From positions 34,317 through 98,316 of the forward strand of contig NZ_JAKFWH010000089.1 of assembly GCF_021731985.1 (NCBI RefSeq): a DNA stretch of 64,000 bases. Direction: 5' to 3'. The stretch is from Nitrosomonas sp. GTDB taxonomy: Bacteria > Pseudomonadota > Gammaproteobacteria > Burkholderiales > Nitrosomonadaceae. The notes under the pieces are model-generated. The model was not told where the DNA came from. It made no database searches and saw only the letters and a program-made list of their open reading frames with translations. A program made the position numbers and the translations under genes. The stretch's first letter is position 1. Each line of letters opens with the position of its first letter. Below, piece by piece: positions 18,701-28,909 of this stretch.

Positions 18701-19561
18701 TTAATTGATATAAATCTCCGAGACATTTTCCATTTTTCCACTCATCATTTCTCCATATATTTGATTCACACTTGCATTGGGAAGGCGTTTGATGAGTACC
18801 TTATCTCCCATGTTTCCGGACTCCCTTAATTGCAAGCGATGATGATGCTGTTCTTGCATTGGAATCGCAACTGACGACTGTAGCAAGATTGCTTCACGAT
18901 GCCCGGGCAGTAGGATACTCCCTGCATTATTGAATTGAACTACATTATCCAAATCCGCTATATAAACATTGCGTTTAGACAAATCCCCGGAAATATAATA
19001 TTTCCAGAAAGATTGGTTGGTTGTGAATCGAATATAAAATTTTCTTGCGGCCACATCCAGTTTTTCTGAACACAGCCCTTGCGCATCGGCAGTAACAAAC
19101 ATCTGGACAATAAAAGCGGGCTTTACGAGATAGTCTTTTCGATCCAGTATACCTTCCAACTGATCAGCCTTACTATCAATCAGTGCTTCATCGGTGACAT
19201 TGGGGCCGTTATGCAACATCTGCTTATCCGTTGGATCGAGCGTTATGTGTTGATTATTTAAAAGAAGAATCGTGTTATCGGGCGGCGCACCCGGAGTTGT
19301 GTAGCGAAAAAAATTACTGTCTTTAGAAAAAACTTTAAAAACCAAAGCAAATTCATCTTCCGCATGGAGACGCAAGATATCGATCTTCTCTTCATCAAAA
19401 TAAATTGCAACACCGCTTTCTGACGATTTGAGCAGTAGACCTGCTTTCCGTAGGAGCGCAGCACAAGAATTTGTGGGAACAAATTCGAGCGTTTTGCAAT
19501 TGCCCCCTAAAAAATAAGCATGTTCAACGGTAACACTCAATAGCGGACGATAAGTGCCCAT
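18701..19561 (-). CDS. eCIS-associated protein of unknown function
   Basis: 286 aa intact ORF between the sheath and DUF4255-like genes on the same strand; no family recognised. Confidence 0.65.
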   Translation of the reverse strand: MGTYRPLLSVTVEHAYFLGGNCKTLEFVPTNSCAALLRKAGLLLKSSESGVAIYFDEEKIDILRLHAEDEFALVFKVFSKDSNFFRYTTPGAPPDNTILLLNNQHITLDPTDKQMLHNGPNVTDEALIDSKADQLEGILDRKDYLVKPAFIVQMFVTADAQGLCSEKLDVAARKFYIRFTTNQSFWKYYISGDLSKRNVYIADLDNVVQFNNAGSILLPGHREAILLQSSVAIPMQEQHHHRLQLRESGNMGDKVLIKRLPNASVNQIYGEMMSGKMENVSEIYIN

Positions 19562-19651
19562 ATTCTAATCAATCCTTGATTTTCCTCGAATCACAACACA
19601 CCTGAAATTGCAGCCCTCATGCTATCACTCTATCTTTCATCCTAGCTTAAT

Positions 19652-20221
19652 CTATTGCACTGTGGTTTTAGGTTCACCCACAACCGAAACGCGACCCACA
19701 ATATCTTCAGCATCGAAAGCAACCATCCGCACTTTATACAATATCGAAGGTAAATATTTCCCCCCTAAAGCACCCCAAAGATTGCTCAGATCTTGAATCG
19801 AAAGATTCTCGATATCCAAAATAAGCTTTTCTATTCGCGCATCCAACTCAGGTGCTGTCTGATGATTCATCACATGATTCTTCTGAAAAAAACTAATGGT
19901 ACTGGATAGAAATTTCAACGCTTCGGGATAATTACTGCCGGTAAAATTGGCTGTCATCATGAGGTACAGATTAAAATAGAGCGGTGTACTGCTCTGTATT
20001 TCACGCTCCCCCACTTCATGTGAACGCACCTGCCGGAATGGAACGGTATCTTTCTCGATATTAACCAGAAAAATAACCAGCTTGTTATTAACATTGGCTG
20101 CAACACTCCCGTCCACTTCCAGCAAATTGGAAACCACCACCACATCTTCACCCAAATTGTAAGTACGCCGCAAGTACTGATTCAGTTGCGTGGCGAGAAG
20201 CTGTACGGCCAGATTAATCAT
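19652..20221 (-). CDS. DUF4255 / Pvc16-like tail terminator protein
   Basis: 'NKLVIFLVNIEKDTVPFR...TPLYFNLYLMMTANFTGSNYPEALKFLSSTISFFQKNHVMNHQ' is a DUF4255 hallmark. Confidence 0.9.
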   Translation of the reverse strand: MINLAVQLLATQLNQYLRRTYNLGEDVVVVSNLLEVDGSVAANVNNKLVIFLVNIEKDTVPFRQVRSHEVGEREIQSSTPLYFNLYLMMTANFTGSNYPEALKFLSSTISFFQKNHVMNHQTAPELDARIEKLILDIENLSIQDLSNLWGALGGKYLPSILYKVRMVAFDAEDIVGRVSVVGEPKTTVQ

Positions 20222-20258
20222 AATGGGTATCGGTAGTTTGTTTGTGATGACGGAATGA

Positions 20259-21779
20259 CTAGCGCCGTTTTTGGCCTAATAATGATCCCAACAAGCCGCG
20301 GGTAATTTCACGCGCAATGGACGAACCCACCGAACGGGCTGCGCTCTTTGCAAACGCGTCAATCACCCCCTCACGGCGCCCGCCACGTTTCCCGGATGAA
20401 CCCAACAATAAGTCGCCTAAATCCCCCAAAATTCCCTCGCTCGTTGGTTTCTGCAAATTTTCGGAACCTTTGGCTTGCGATGAATTGCCAAGCGGCTTTT
20501 CACTGCCGACTCGCGCCTGTAATAATTCAAAAGCACTTTCACGATCGATCTCCTGTTCGTACACACCCGCCACAAGGGAGGATTGAATCAGTTGTTTTCG
20601 TTCATCTGCAGTAATCGGACCAATCTGACTAACCGGAGGTACTATAAAAGCACGCTCGGTAATACTGGGAGAACCCTCAGAATCGAGAAAAGAGATCAGT
20701 GCTTCACCAACGGAAAGCTCAAGAATGGCTTGTTTGACATTCAGTTTCGGATTAGGCCGCATGGTTTCAGCAATAGCATTCACTGCTTTCTGGTCACGCG
20801 GCGTGAATGCGCGTAACGCGTGCTGAACGCGATTACCCAGTTGCGTTAATACTTTCTCCGGAATATCAAACGGGTTTTGTGTAACGAAAAAAACCCCCAC
20901 ACCTTTGGAGCGGATCAGTCTCACGACTTGCTCGATCTTCTCCAGCAAAGCGGGAGACGCCATACTAAACAACAAGTGCGCTTCGTCAAAAAAGAATACC
21001 AGTTTAGGTTTTTCACGATCACCGTTTTCCGGCAAATTTTCATACAATTCAGACAGCATCCAGAGCAAGTACGTGCTGTACAACCGCGGTAAATTTAACA
21101 ACTTATCAGCGGCCAGAATATTGATGACACCTTTGCCATCGATCGTTTGCATTAAATCCTCGATATTGAGCATCGGCTCACCAAAGAACTTGTCCCCGCC
21201 CTGCTTTTCTATCTGCAACAAACTGCGCTGGATCGCACCGATCGAAGCGGATGAAACATTGCCGTACTGGGTTCTGAATTTGTCGGCATTGTCACCAACA
21301 AATTGCAATAATGCACGCAAATCCTTCAAATCGAGTAACAACAGACTATGATCATCGGCTACTTTAAAAACCAATGCGAGGACGCCTTCTTGTGTTTCAT
21401 TCAGATTCAGCAGACGTGCCAGCAGCAGTGGCCCCATATCAGAAATCGTCGCACGTAACGGATGACCATTTTCCTGGAGTACATCCCACAAAGTCACTGG
21501 AAAACCTTCCCATTCCGGTAGATCCAGTTTTAACAGATCCACACGTGTTTTTACTTTTCCGGACAACGATCCAGGTTTACAAATACCCGTCAAATCGCCT
21601 TTAACATCCGCCATAAATACCGGCACACCGATACTGGAGAAACACTCTGCCAATTTCTGCAAGGTAACCGTCTTACCGGTACCGGTTGCACCGGTAATGC
21701 AGCCATGACGTGTTGCCATCGCAGGCAGAAGCGCCAAGTCAGTTTCGCTTGTTTTAGCGATGATCAATGATTCAGCCAT
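20259..21779 (-). CDS. HerA-like ATPase (DUF853/YjgR-type)
   Basis: Walker A '[20 protein letters not shown]'; '[11 protein letters not shown]'; '[41 protein letters not shown]'. Confidence 0.9.
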   Translation of the reverse strand: MAESLIIAKTSETDLALLPAMATRHGCITGATGTGKTVTLQKLAECFSSIGVPVFMADVKGDLTGICKPGSLSGKVKTRVDLLKLDLPEWEGFPVTLWDVLQENGHPLRATISDMGPLLLARLLNLNETQEGVLALVFKVADDHSLLLLDLKDLRALLQFVGDNADKFRTQYGNVSSASIGAIQRSLLQIEKQGGDKFFGEPMLNIEDLMQTIDGKGVINILAADKLLNLPRLYSTYLLWMLSELYENLPENGDREKPKLVFFFDEAHLLFSMASPALLEKIEQVVRLIRSKGVGVFFVTQNPFDIPEKVLTQLGNRVQHALRAFTPRDQKAVNAIAETMRPNPKLNVKQAILELSVGEALISFLDSEGSPSITERAFIVPPVSQIGPITADERKQLIQSSLVAGVYEQEIDRESAFELLQARVGSEKPLGNSSQAKGSENLQKPTSEGILGDLGDLLLGSSGKRGGRREGVIDAFAKSAARSVGSSIAREITRGLLGSLLGQKRR

Positions 21780-21978
21780 AATGTATTCAATAAAAATACT
21801 TTAAAAAATTACCGGTTGAGAAATCAATTCTTTCCAATTTCCGAGAAAATGTACTGAATGTCCAATTGTATGTCAAACCATAGCAAAGACAATGAAAACA
21901 TGTCTATCGATGTATACTATTGCTTGGGCACTGATGCACGCACCAGTTTTTAAGCAAGCTTCCTAGAAAATTTCTGGA

Positions 21979-22986
21979 TTGATAACCTTGATCAAACAGC
22001 TTATTTATGGCGACATTGGCGGCACCAAAACCATTCTGCAATTGGCTGAAATAAGAGACGGAGAAATCCATCAGCAATTCACCTATCGTTATGACAGCGC
22101 CGCTTTTGTCACTTTCTCTGACATGCTGAGAGACTTCCTGACTCGAACCGAGACAGTCAATCATCCGGTAGCTGCCTGCTTCGCAATCGCAGGGCCTATC
22201 GTTGCACAGCAAACAAAAGTAACCAATTTACCCTGGCAAATAAGTAGCACGAACATTTCGGATGAATTTTCTATTCCCGTTGTCAAGCTCATCAATGATT
22301 TTGAAGCGGCAGCCTTAGCGATTGAAAGCCTGTCACCCAACGATTTAATAACATTACAAACAGGGCAAGTCAACGCACAAGGGATGCGTGTCGTACTGGG
22401 CGCGGGCACAGGGATGGGCGTGGCCTGGCTTACCTGGCTGGAAGGTCGCTATTTCGCATTGCCGACTGAGGCAGGTCATATGGATTTTGCACCGGTCAAT
22501 GAATTGCAGATCCACTTGTTCAAGGCATTACATGATAAATTCGGCCATGTATCGGTAGAACGTTTGCTATCCGGATCCGGATTAACCAATATTTTTAATT
22601 TCCTGCAAATGAATGCAGCGATAGCTTCAGATTTAGCACCAGTTAATCTTGAGGAAGACAGCGGCGCCACCATAACCGCACTGGCTCAGACCCGCAAACA
22701 CCCGATCGCAATCAAATCATTGAATTTATTTTCTGAGATTTATGGTGCCTACGCAGGTAATCTGGCGCTGGCTGGATTATGCCGGGGTGGCGTTTACATA
22801 GCGGGCGGCATTGCCCCTCGGATTATTAATATATTAAGCTCAGGTGGCTTTATGCGCGCATTTCGAGACAAAGGACGATTTTCTGCATTGATGAATGAAA
22901 TTCCCGTGCATGTCATAACAAATACTGAAATCAGCTTGCTCGGTGCCAAACAAGAGGCACATAATCTGTTCAATAGTCAGGATTGA
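21979..22986 (+). CDS. glk: Glucokinase
   Basis: 'YGDIGGTKTILQLAE', 'LINDFEAAALAIESL', 'VLGAGTGMGVAWL', 'PTEAGHMDFAP'. Confidence 0.9.
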   Translation: MITLIKQLIYGDIGGTKTILQLAEIRDGEIHQQFTYRYDSAAFVTFSDMLRDFLTRTETVNHPVAACFAIAGPIVAQQTKVTNLPWQISSTNISDEFSIPVVKLINDFEAAALAIESLSPNDLITLQTGQVNAQGMRVVLGAGTGMGVAWLTWLEGRYFALPTEAGHMDFAPVNELQIHLFKALHDKFGHVSVERLLSGSGLTNIFNFLQMNAAIASDLAPVNLEEDSGATITALAQTRKHPIAIKSLNLFSEIYGAYAGNLALAGLCRGGVYIAGGIAPRIINILSSGGFMRAFRDKGRFSALMNEIPVHVITNTEISLLGAKQEAHNLFNSQD

Positions 22987-23077
22987 AAATTTGGCGGTTT
23001 CAAGATTCAATTCCCATTCTTCAACACAATGAATTAGCCACCCATACAAAAAATAAATCTCATCAAGGAGAGTCAAC

Positions 23078-25630
23078 ATGTTTTCGAGAACTGCTTTCAC
23101 CATTACCGTCAATCCTAAAATACCACCGCGTCTTAAGCGTCTGGAAGAATTGGCCAACAATCTCTGGTATAGCTGGGATCGTGCCACGCGCACGCTTTTT
23201 TCCCGCCTTGATCCGAATTTATGGGAAGCAGTAGGACATAATCCCAAGGCATTTCTTAAACGCGTGGATGAATCAGCACTGCTAAAAGCAACGGAAGATC
23301 GGGTTTTCCTCGCGACCTACAATAGCATCCTGTCCACTTACGATTCCTATCACGACGCATCATCGCAGGATTATGCAGGGCACTTAGGCCCGCAAGATCA
23401 GGTTGCCTATTTTTGTTTCGAATTTGGTTTTCATGAAAGTTTACCGATTTATTCCGGCGGTCTGGGCATCCTGGCTGGAGACCACTGTAAAGCAGCCAGC
23501 GACCTACACTTGCCATTCGTAGCGATTGGCTTGCTCTATCGCCAAGGCTATTTTTCTCAAACGATTGATAGTTTGGGCAATCAACAGGTTACCTACACCA
23601 TCTCGGATTTTGAGGATCTGCCCGTCACGCCAGTCTTGCATGAGAATGGTTCGAGTGTGCAAATCGAAGTGGCATTGCCGCAACGCACCATTGTTGCAAA
23701 AGTATGGCAGGCAAAAATAGGCCATGTCACACTTTATCTGCTCGATACCGACTTACCGGAAAATTCTCCACAAGACCGCTATATCACGCACAACCTGTAT
23801 GGGGGTGACCGGACCATGCGGATTGAACAGGAGATTATTCTGGGTATCGGCGGTGTACGTGCACTCCAAGCGCTTGGCATCAAACCGACTGTGTGGCATA
23901 TCAACGAAGGTCATGCTGCTTTTATGATTCTCGAGCGCATTCACAATCTGGTCGCACAAGGACTTGATTTTGCCAGTGCGTTGGAAAGTGTGGCCGTCAA
24001 TACCGTATTCACAACGCATACTGCGGTACCTGCCGGGCATGATCATTTCAGTGCAGAGATGATGCAAACTTATTTTGCCAGCTTTTATCAGAATCTCAAC
24101 ATTACACGCGAAGAATTTCTGTCACTCGGCCATGTATCCGATAGCCCTGACTTCAACATGACGGCACTGGCGATCCACGGTTCACGCACACACAATGGTG
24201 TCAGCAAAATACACGGCGACGTATCAGCCAATATCTGCCGAGATTTGTGGCCACAGATTGAACCGGAGGAAAATCCGATCTCCTATATTACGAATGGTGT
24301 TCACGTGCCAACCTTCCTGGCGCAGGAATGGTCTGATCTGTTTGATCGTTATCTCGGTCATGAATGGCGCAATAAGATGTGCGATACCGGCTATTGGTCA
24401 GGTATTAATGCCATACCCGATCATTTATTCTGGAGTGTGCGTCAATCGTTAAAATCGCAAATGTTTCACGGCATCCGTTCTCGCATCACGGATCAAAACA
24501 CCAGAAATCATGGCTCTGAAGCCCATCTTGACCGGCTACTAAAGTTTGTTGATCCCATCAATCCAAACGTACTGACATTGGGCTTTGCACGTCGATTCGC
24601 CACGTATAAGCGTGCCGCTTTACTATTCGAAAACCTCGACTGGTTGCGGAAAATTATCCTTGATCAAGACCGCCCTGTGTTGCTGATCTTTTCCGGCAAG
24701 GCACACCCAGCCGATGTACCGGGTCAGGATGTCATCCGGAGAATCAGTCAGATTGCACAATTCCCAGAATTTGAAGGCCGCCTTTTATTAATTGAAGGCT
24801 ATGATTTACGGCTCGCCCGCCGCTTAGTTGCTGGCGTGGATGTTTGGCTTAACAATCCGATCTATCCGCTCGAAGCCAGTGGCACATCGGGCATGAAAGC
24901 AGGCATTAACGGCGCCATTAACTTGAGTGTATTAGATGGCTGGTGGGGAGAAGGCTACGACGGCAAAAATGGCTGGGCGATCAAACCCGGTCCGAGAGAT
25001 ATGGAGGATGCGCTGCGCGATAAAGAAGAAAGCCGCGCACTGTATGAAATCCTGCAAGATCAGGTCGTTCCACTCTATTACAATTATGGCAAACTCGGGT
25101 ATTCGCCTGAATGGGTAAAAATGGCCAAACATTCGATGATGTCACTACTGCCACGTTATAACTCGACCCGCATGGTCGATGAATACGTCACGAAATTCTA
25201 TCGCTCAGCCAGTAACAAAGGCATGCAATACGCAGCCAATGATTTTTCTGGCGCAAAAAATATTGCTGCTTGGAAAGCCAAAATAAGAAACGCTTGGCGC
25301 GGCGTAACACTGCGCCGCTTAGACATTCCCTCTGAACGCGCTCATTTTAGTGAAGCATTGAATTTTAAGGTGGCTGCCAAACTGAACAATCTGGAACCGG
25401 AGGATGTCATCGTAGAGCTACTGATGCACCGCCAGTATAAAAAAACCCGATTAACCAACTTTAATCATTTCAAGTTTGAATATACAGGCACAAAGGACTC
25501 AGACGAACATATTTTTGAGCTCCGGCTAACACCGGAATTGTGTGGCAAGCAGGAATATTACATTCGAATTTACCCCTGCCATCCGTTACTGTCCCATCCG
25601 CTGGAAATGGGTATGATGGTTTGGTTGTAA
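23078..25630 (+). CDS. glgP: Alpha-glucan (glycogen/maltodextrin) phosphorylase
   Basis: 850 aa; 'VWHINEGHAAFMILERI', 'LGFARRFATYKRAALLF', 'EASGTSGMKAGINGAINLSVLDGWWGEGYDGKNGWAI'. Confidence 0.92.
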   Translation: MFSRTAFTITVNPKIPPRLKRLEELANNLWYSWDRATRTLFSRLDPNLWEAVGHNPKAFLKRVDESALLKATEDRVFLATYNSILSTYDSYHDASSQDYAGHLGPQDQVAYFCFEFGFHESLPIYSGGLGILAGDHCKAASDLHLPFVAIGLLYRQGYFSQTIDSLGNQQVTYTISDFEDLPVTPVLHENGSSVQIEVALPQRTIVAKVWQAKIGHVTLYLLDTDLPENSPQDRYITHNLYGGDRTMRIEQEIILGIGGVRALQALGIKPTVWHINEGHAAFMILERIHNLVAQGLDFASALESVAVNTVFTTHTAVPAGHDHFSAEMMQTYFASFYQNLNITREEFLSLGHVSDSPDFNMTALAIHGSRTHNGVSKIHGDVSANICRDLWPQIEPEENPISYITNGVHVPTFLAQEWSDLFDRYLGHEWRNKMCDTGYWSGINAIPDHLFWSVRQSLKSQMFHGIRSRITDQNTRNHGSEAHLDRLLKFVDPINPNVLTLGFARRFATYKRAALLFENLDWLRKIILDQDRPVLLIFSGKAHPADVPGQDVIRRISQIAQFPEFEGRLLLIEGYDLRLARRLVAGVDVWLNNPIYPLEASGTSGMKAGINGAINLSVLDGWWGEGYDGKNGWAIKPGPRDMEDALRDKEESRALYEILQDQVVPLYYNYGKLGYSPEWVKMAKHSMMSLLPRYNSTRMVDEYVTKFYRSASNKGMQYAANDFSGAKNIAAWKAKIRNAWRGVTLRRLDIPSERAHFSEALNFKVAAKLNNLEPEDVIVELLMHRQYKKTRLTNFNHFKFEYTGTKDSDEHIFELRLTPELCGKQEYYIRIYPCHPLLSHPLEMGMMVWL

Positions 25631-25660
25631 ATTACGATAGCGTTAGCAGGAGGGCTTTAC

Positions 25661-26041
25661 ATGAATATTAACCCTGTTGGATGGTTTGAAATTTACGTGC
25701 AAGATATGGATCGGGCTAAGCGTTTCTATGAATCTGTTTTCCAGGTTAAGCTGGAACGTTTGGACAGTCCTGCAGAAATGAAAATAGAACTGTGGAGCTT
25801 TCCGATGGCAGAAGATCAAATGGGTGCATCCGGAGCGCTGGTTAAAATGGAAGACGGGCCGTCCGGTGGAAATGGTGTGCTGGTGTACTTTACGTGTGCA
25901 GACTGCGCTGTTGAGGCAGCTCGCGCAACGCCTTCAGGCGGAAAATTAATTCGCGAGAAAATGTCTATTGGTCAATACGGCTTTATCGCTCTGATCGCTG
26001 ATACGGAAGGCAATATGGTTGGCTTGCACTCCATGCAGTAG
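25661..26041 (+). CDS. VOC/glyoxalase-family protein
   Basis: 'WFEIYVQDMDRAKRFYESVFQVKLE...GQYGFIALIADTEGNMVGLHS'. Confidence 0.9.
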   Translation: MNINPVGWFEIYVQDMDRAKRFYESVFQVKLERLDSPAEMKIELWSFPMAEDQMGASGALVKMEDGPSGGNGVLVYFTCADCAVEAARATPSGGKLIREKMSIGQYGFIALIADTEGNMVGLHSMQ

Positions 26042-26101
26042 TTCGAACTCATTGATACGCAGCTTCTTCCTGCATCTTTCTCTGGAATCATACGCTTAAT
26101 C

Positions 26102-26128
26102 AACACCCCATTGCATGAGTGGGGTGTT
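26102..26128. terminator. Hairpin between convergent genes, possible bidirectional terminator
   Basis: AACACCCCA (26102-26110) pairs with TGGGGTGTT (26120-26128); weak T-tract. Confidence 0.45.
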
Positions 26129-26145
26129 AGATTGATCGCGATGAA

Positions 26146-26742
26146 TTACTTGTTACGAACGCCGGGACGATTGCGTTCAAGTACCTTAGCAATTGCTTTG
26201 GTGTCAAACTGACTCACACCCGCAAGCTCGGCTTGTTGACTAACAATACCAATAAATTTCGTGATCACTTCATCGGGAATATTTCGTCCTTGGTGAATTT
26301 TTGGCATGGAACCACGGCATCGATGTCCTGATTCGAGTGTTGCGCCGCTATGCCGTGACGAACCGCCTAAATCATGATCCAGCATCATAGCCAGGCACTG
26401 CTCAATCTCCGCCGGCGTTTGGGTCAAATTTCCAAAAAATGATGCAATCTCGCTATCAGCGAGCAAGGCAGGCACTGCAAAGTTGTGTAAAAAAGCCAGA
26501 ATACCCGGATATCCCCCCAGCCTTGACGCTACCGTACCACTGCCTATTACTAAGCGTAGATCCGTTTCACTGCCCTCGTTGTGTTTGTTTTCGCTGACTC
26601 CCGTCTGCTGCACCTGTGCTTTACCCGAATCAGCCAATGCAGAACTTATGCCATCGATTGCAACGAGTCCGCACATTAAAGCAATCGCGAGATATTTAAC
26701 CCATTCGGCTACGTGATGTTGTTTCGATTGTAAAAAAACCAT
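26146..26742 (-). CDS. Exported, divergent group I truncated-haemoglobin-like protein
   Basis: N-terminal hydrophobic signal-like segment; 'SRLGGYPGILAFLHNFAVPALLADSEIASFFGNL...MPKIHQGRNIPDEVITKFIGIVSQQAELAGV' follows the truncated globin pattern. Confidence 0.6.
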   Translation of the reverse strand: MVFLQSKQHHVAEWVKYLAIALMCGLVAIDGISSALADSGKAQVQQTGVSENKHNEGSETDLRLVIGSGTVASRLGGYPGILAFLHNFAVPALLADSEIASFFGNLTQTPAEIEQCLAMMLDHDLGGSSRHSGATLESGHRCRGSMPKIHQGRNIPDEVITKFIGIVSQQAELAGVSQFDTKAIAKVLERNRPGVRNK

Positions 26743-27113
26743 GACTGTGTCTCCTATCCATTCATTTCAAGTTAATTTGCCCAGTGATAGCAGTTGCCGA
26801 TACTGGAAATCCATGGAGTTTCCTGAAAGAAATAGCTTCTCCCGATCTCTCCATTGCTTAATACGCGGGAACTTAAAATTTGGATGCAAGAAATTGTAAA
26901 AATAAAATTCTTTCTTAAATTTCACTCAATAGAACAAAGGATTTCTACAAGAAAAGTATCTGTTATCAATAACATGCTCAATAACTATGCGCCGCGTGGA
27001 ATAAAAAAATATCAGCATGCATCCAAACTGCTATTTCCTGCGTATAGGTTAATAGAAGCGCTTGCTTTATTTTTCTGGAATTATTTTAATAACCGAAAGA
27101 ATGGAGAAATGTT

Positions 27114-27413
27114 ATGCCAAAGAAAACCATCAAAGTCGTTGCCCAAGTGACCGCATTCGCCGATAAAATCGCTGAAGTACAAGCCATATTGCAAGCAATC
27201 GTTGCACCGACCCGCTTGGAAACGGGCTGCTTAAGTTATCGATTATTTAGAAATAGCGGTCATCCCGCTGAGTTCTTGTTTATTGAAGAATGGGTTAATG
27301 AGAACGCGATTAATGCACACTTCACCACGTCACACATCCGGGACGCACTGGCAAAAGTAACTCCCCTGCTGGCAGTCGCGCCTATCATCGAGAAATATGA
27401 ATCACTCGCTTAA
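27114..27413 (+). CDS. Antibiotic biosynthesis monooxygenase (ABM)-domain quinol monooxygenase
   Basis: 'AQVTAFADKIAEVQAILQAIVAPTRLETGCLSYRLFRNSGHPAEFLFIEEW'. Confidence 0.88.
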   Translation: MPKKTIKVVAQVTAFADKIAEVQAILQAIVAPTRLETGCLSYRLFRNSGHPAEFLFIEEWVNENAINAHFTTSHIRDALAKVTPLLAVAPIIEKYESLA

Positions 27414-27439
27414 CAAGATAGGTCTAGGAGGAACGATCA

Positions 27440-28786
27440 ATGAACACCAACCTGCAAGAAATAACAGCACAACCGTATCACGGTATTTTCTTAAATGATG
27501 GACGAAAATTCAGCAACTGGGGTTCGAGCCGTAGCACGCAACCCGCTGTGTACGTGGAGCCAATCAGCTACGCGGATGTACAAGCAATTGTCCGGAATAC
27601 GGAGCAATTTCCTACGCCCGTGCGCCCAGTAGGTTCCATGCTATCGGTCACAGAAACCATCGCTAATGACGGTGGCACATTGCTCTGCACACGCAAACTG
27701 GATGCAATACTGGGTTTGGAAACCGATGATCAGGGCAGGCATGTGGTCCGGGTGCAAGCGGGATGCCGGTTGAAAAAACTGAGTCTTTGGTTACAGCAGC
27801 AAGGCTGGGAAATCCCGTTTCAGGCAGAAATTGGCGAAGCGACTGTCGGCTCAGTCGCGGTAGGAGACACCAAAGAATCGTCCTTGGACGGACCCGGTTA
27901 TTTTTCCAGTCATGTCGTGGCTATTCTCTCTATCGATGAAAACGGAAGCCTGCAAACATTATCTGACAAACAGGATGCTGCCGCTTTTTATGAATTCAAA
28001 TGCAGTTTCGGCTTATCCGGCATTGTTGTGGAATGTGTCATCGAAGTGCGCCGGGCCAGCTTATGCAGGGCAGATGTGGATTTAAAAGTGTATGACAGCC
28101 CAGAGGCGTTAACCAATGACCTATTGCGTTTGCGCAAAGGTTGCGACGCACTGCTGGCCGTTGTCATCCTGCATCAACTTGCCTGTTTTGTAGAACAACG
28201 TTACCGAGCTGGGGCTGGTAACGTAACTCCTGTGCGTTCACAACCCGAATGCGAGCAATATCGCATTGCAAAAAGGCTGGCAATTCAGCGAGGTTTCGAT
28301 GGCGGCAGCCTGCCGCCATCGAAAGGCATCGTTTTTTCGCGCCATGATTTCATTAACGAGTACTGGCACCCAGGCGAAACGGAAAGCCGCCTGGATTTCC
28401 AATACTACGAGCACGATATTGGCAGACTGGAACAAGTCATCACCGAATCGTATCGGTTCACCCAAGCCTTTCAACAAAAAACCGGATTTGCGCCCACCGG
28501 TTGGGCCACGTATTTCGTTCATCGCCCTGAAAGAAGATTTAAACCTTACGGTATTTACTCGTGCGGGCCGGGCATTTCCTGCTCGTTCGACCCGATTTAT
28601 TGCAATCCCAATGACCCGCTTTGGCAGCAATTTTCAAAAGAATACAATCGTCTTGCCATTGATATCTTGGGTGGCAATCCCTCGCCAATCCAAACCCAAT
28701 GGCTGCGACCCGGCGATGTGCATATTCCGAGAAAATTGGCGCGAAGCCGGTTCACTACGCCCTATTATCAGCAATTTTTAGTGTGA
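27440..28786 (+). CDS. FAD-binding oxidoreductase (D-arabinono-1,4-lactone oxidase-like)
   Basis: 'NWGSSRSTQPAVYVEPISYADVQAIVRNTEQFPTPVRPVGSMLSVTE' PCMH-type FAD domain. Confidence 0.8.
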   Translation: MNTNLQEITAQPYHGIFLNDGRKFSNWGSSRSTQPAVYVEPISYADVQAIVRNTEQFPTPVRPVGSMLSVTETIANDGGTLLCTRKLDAILGLETDDQGRHVVRVQAGCRLKKLSLWLQQQGWEIPFQAEIGEATVGSVAVGDTKESSLDGPGYFSSHVVAILSIDENGSLQTLSDKQDAAAFYEFKCSFGLSGIVVECVIEVRRASLCRADVDLKVYDSPEALTNDLLRLRKGCDALLAVVILHQLACFVEQRYRAGAGNVTPVRSQPECEQYRIAKRLAIQRGFDGGSLPPSKGIVFSRHDFINEYWHPGETESRLDFQYYEHDIGRLEQVITESYRFTQAFQQKTGFAPTGWATYFVHRPERRFKPYGIYSCGPGISCSFDPIYCNPNDPLWQQFSKEYNRLAIDILGGNPSPIQTQWLRPGDVHIPRKLARSRFTTPYYQQFLV

Positions 28787-28909
28787 CGCCTTTGGCCTAA
28801 TTCTTTATGAGACACCACACTACTGAATCTCTGCCAATAATATGGTTTAATAAATCTATTGAGTTCCCAGTGAACCGGATTACTCGTGAACGATAAGGTT
28901 TAACGATCA

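Noticed and set aside
26854-27150. 98-aa plus-strand ORF
   Set aside because: AT-rich, no recognisable domain, and overlaps the ABM-domain gene start; probably intergenic.
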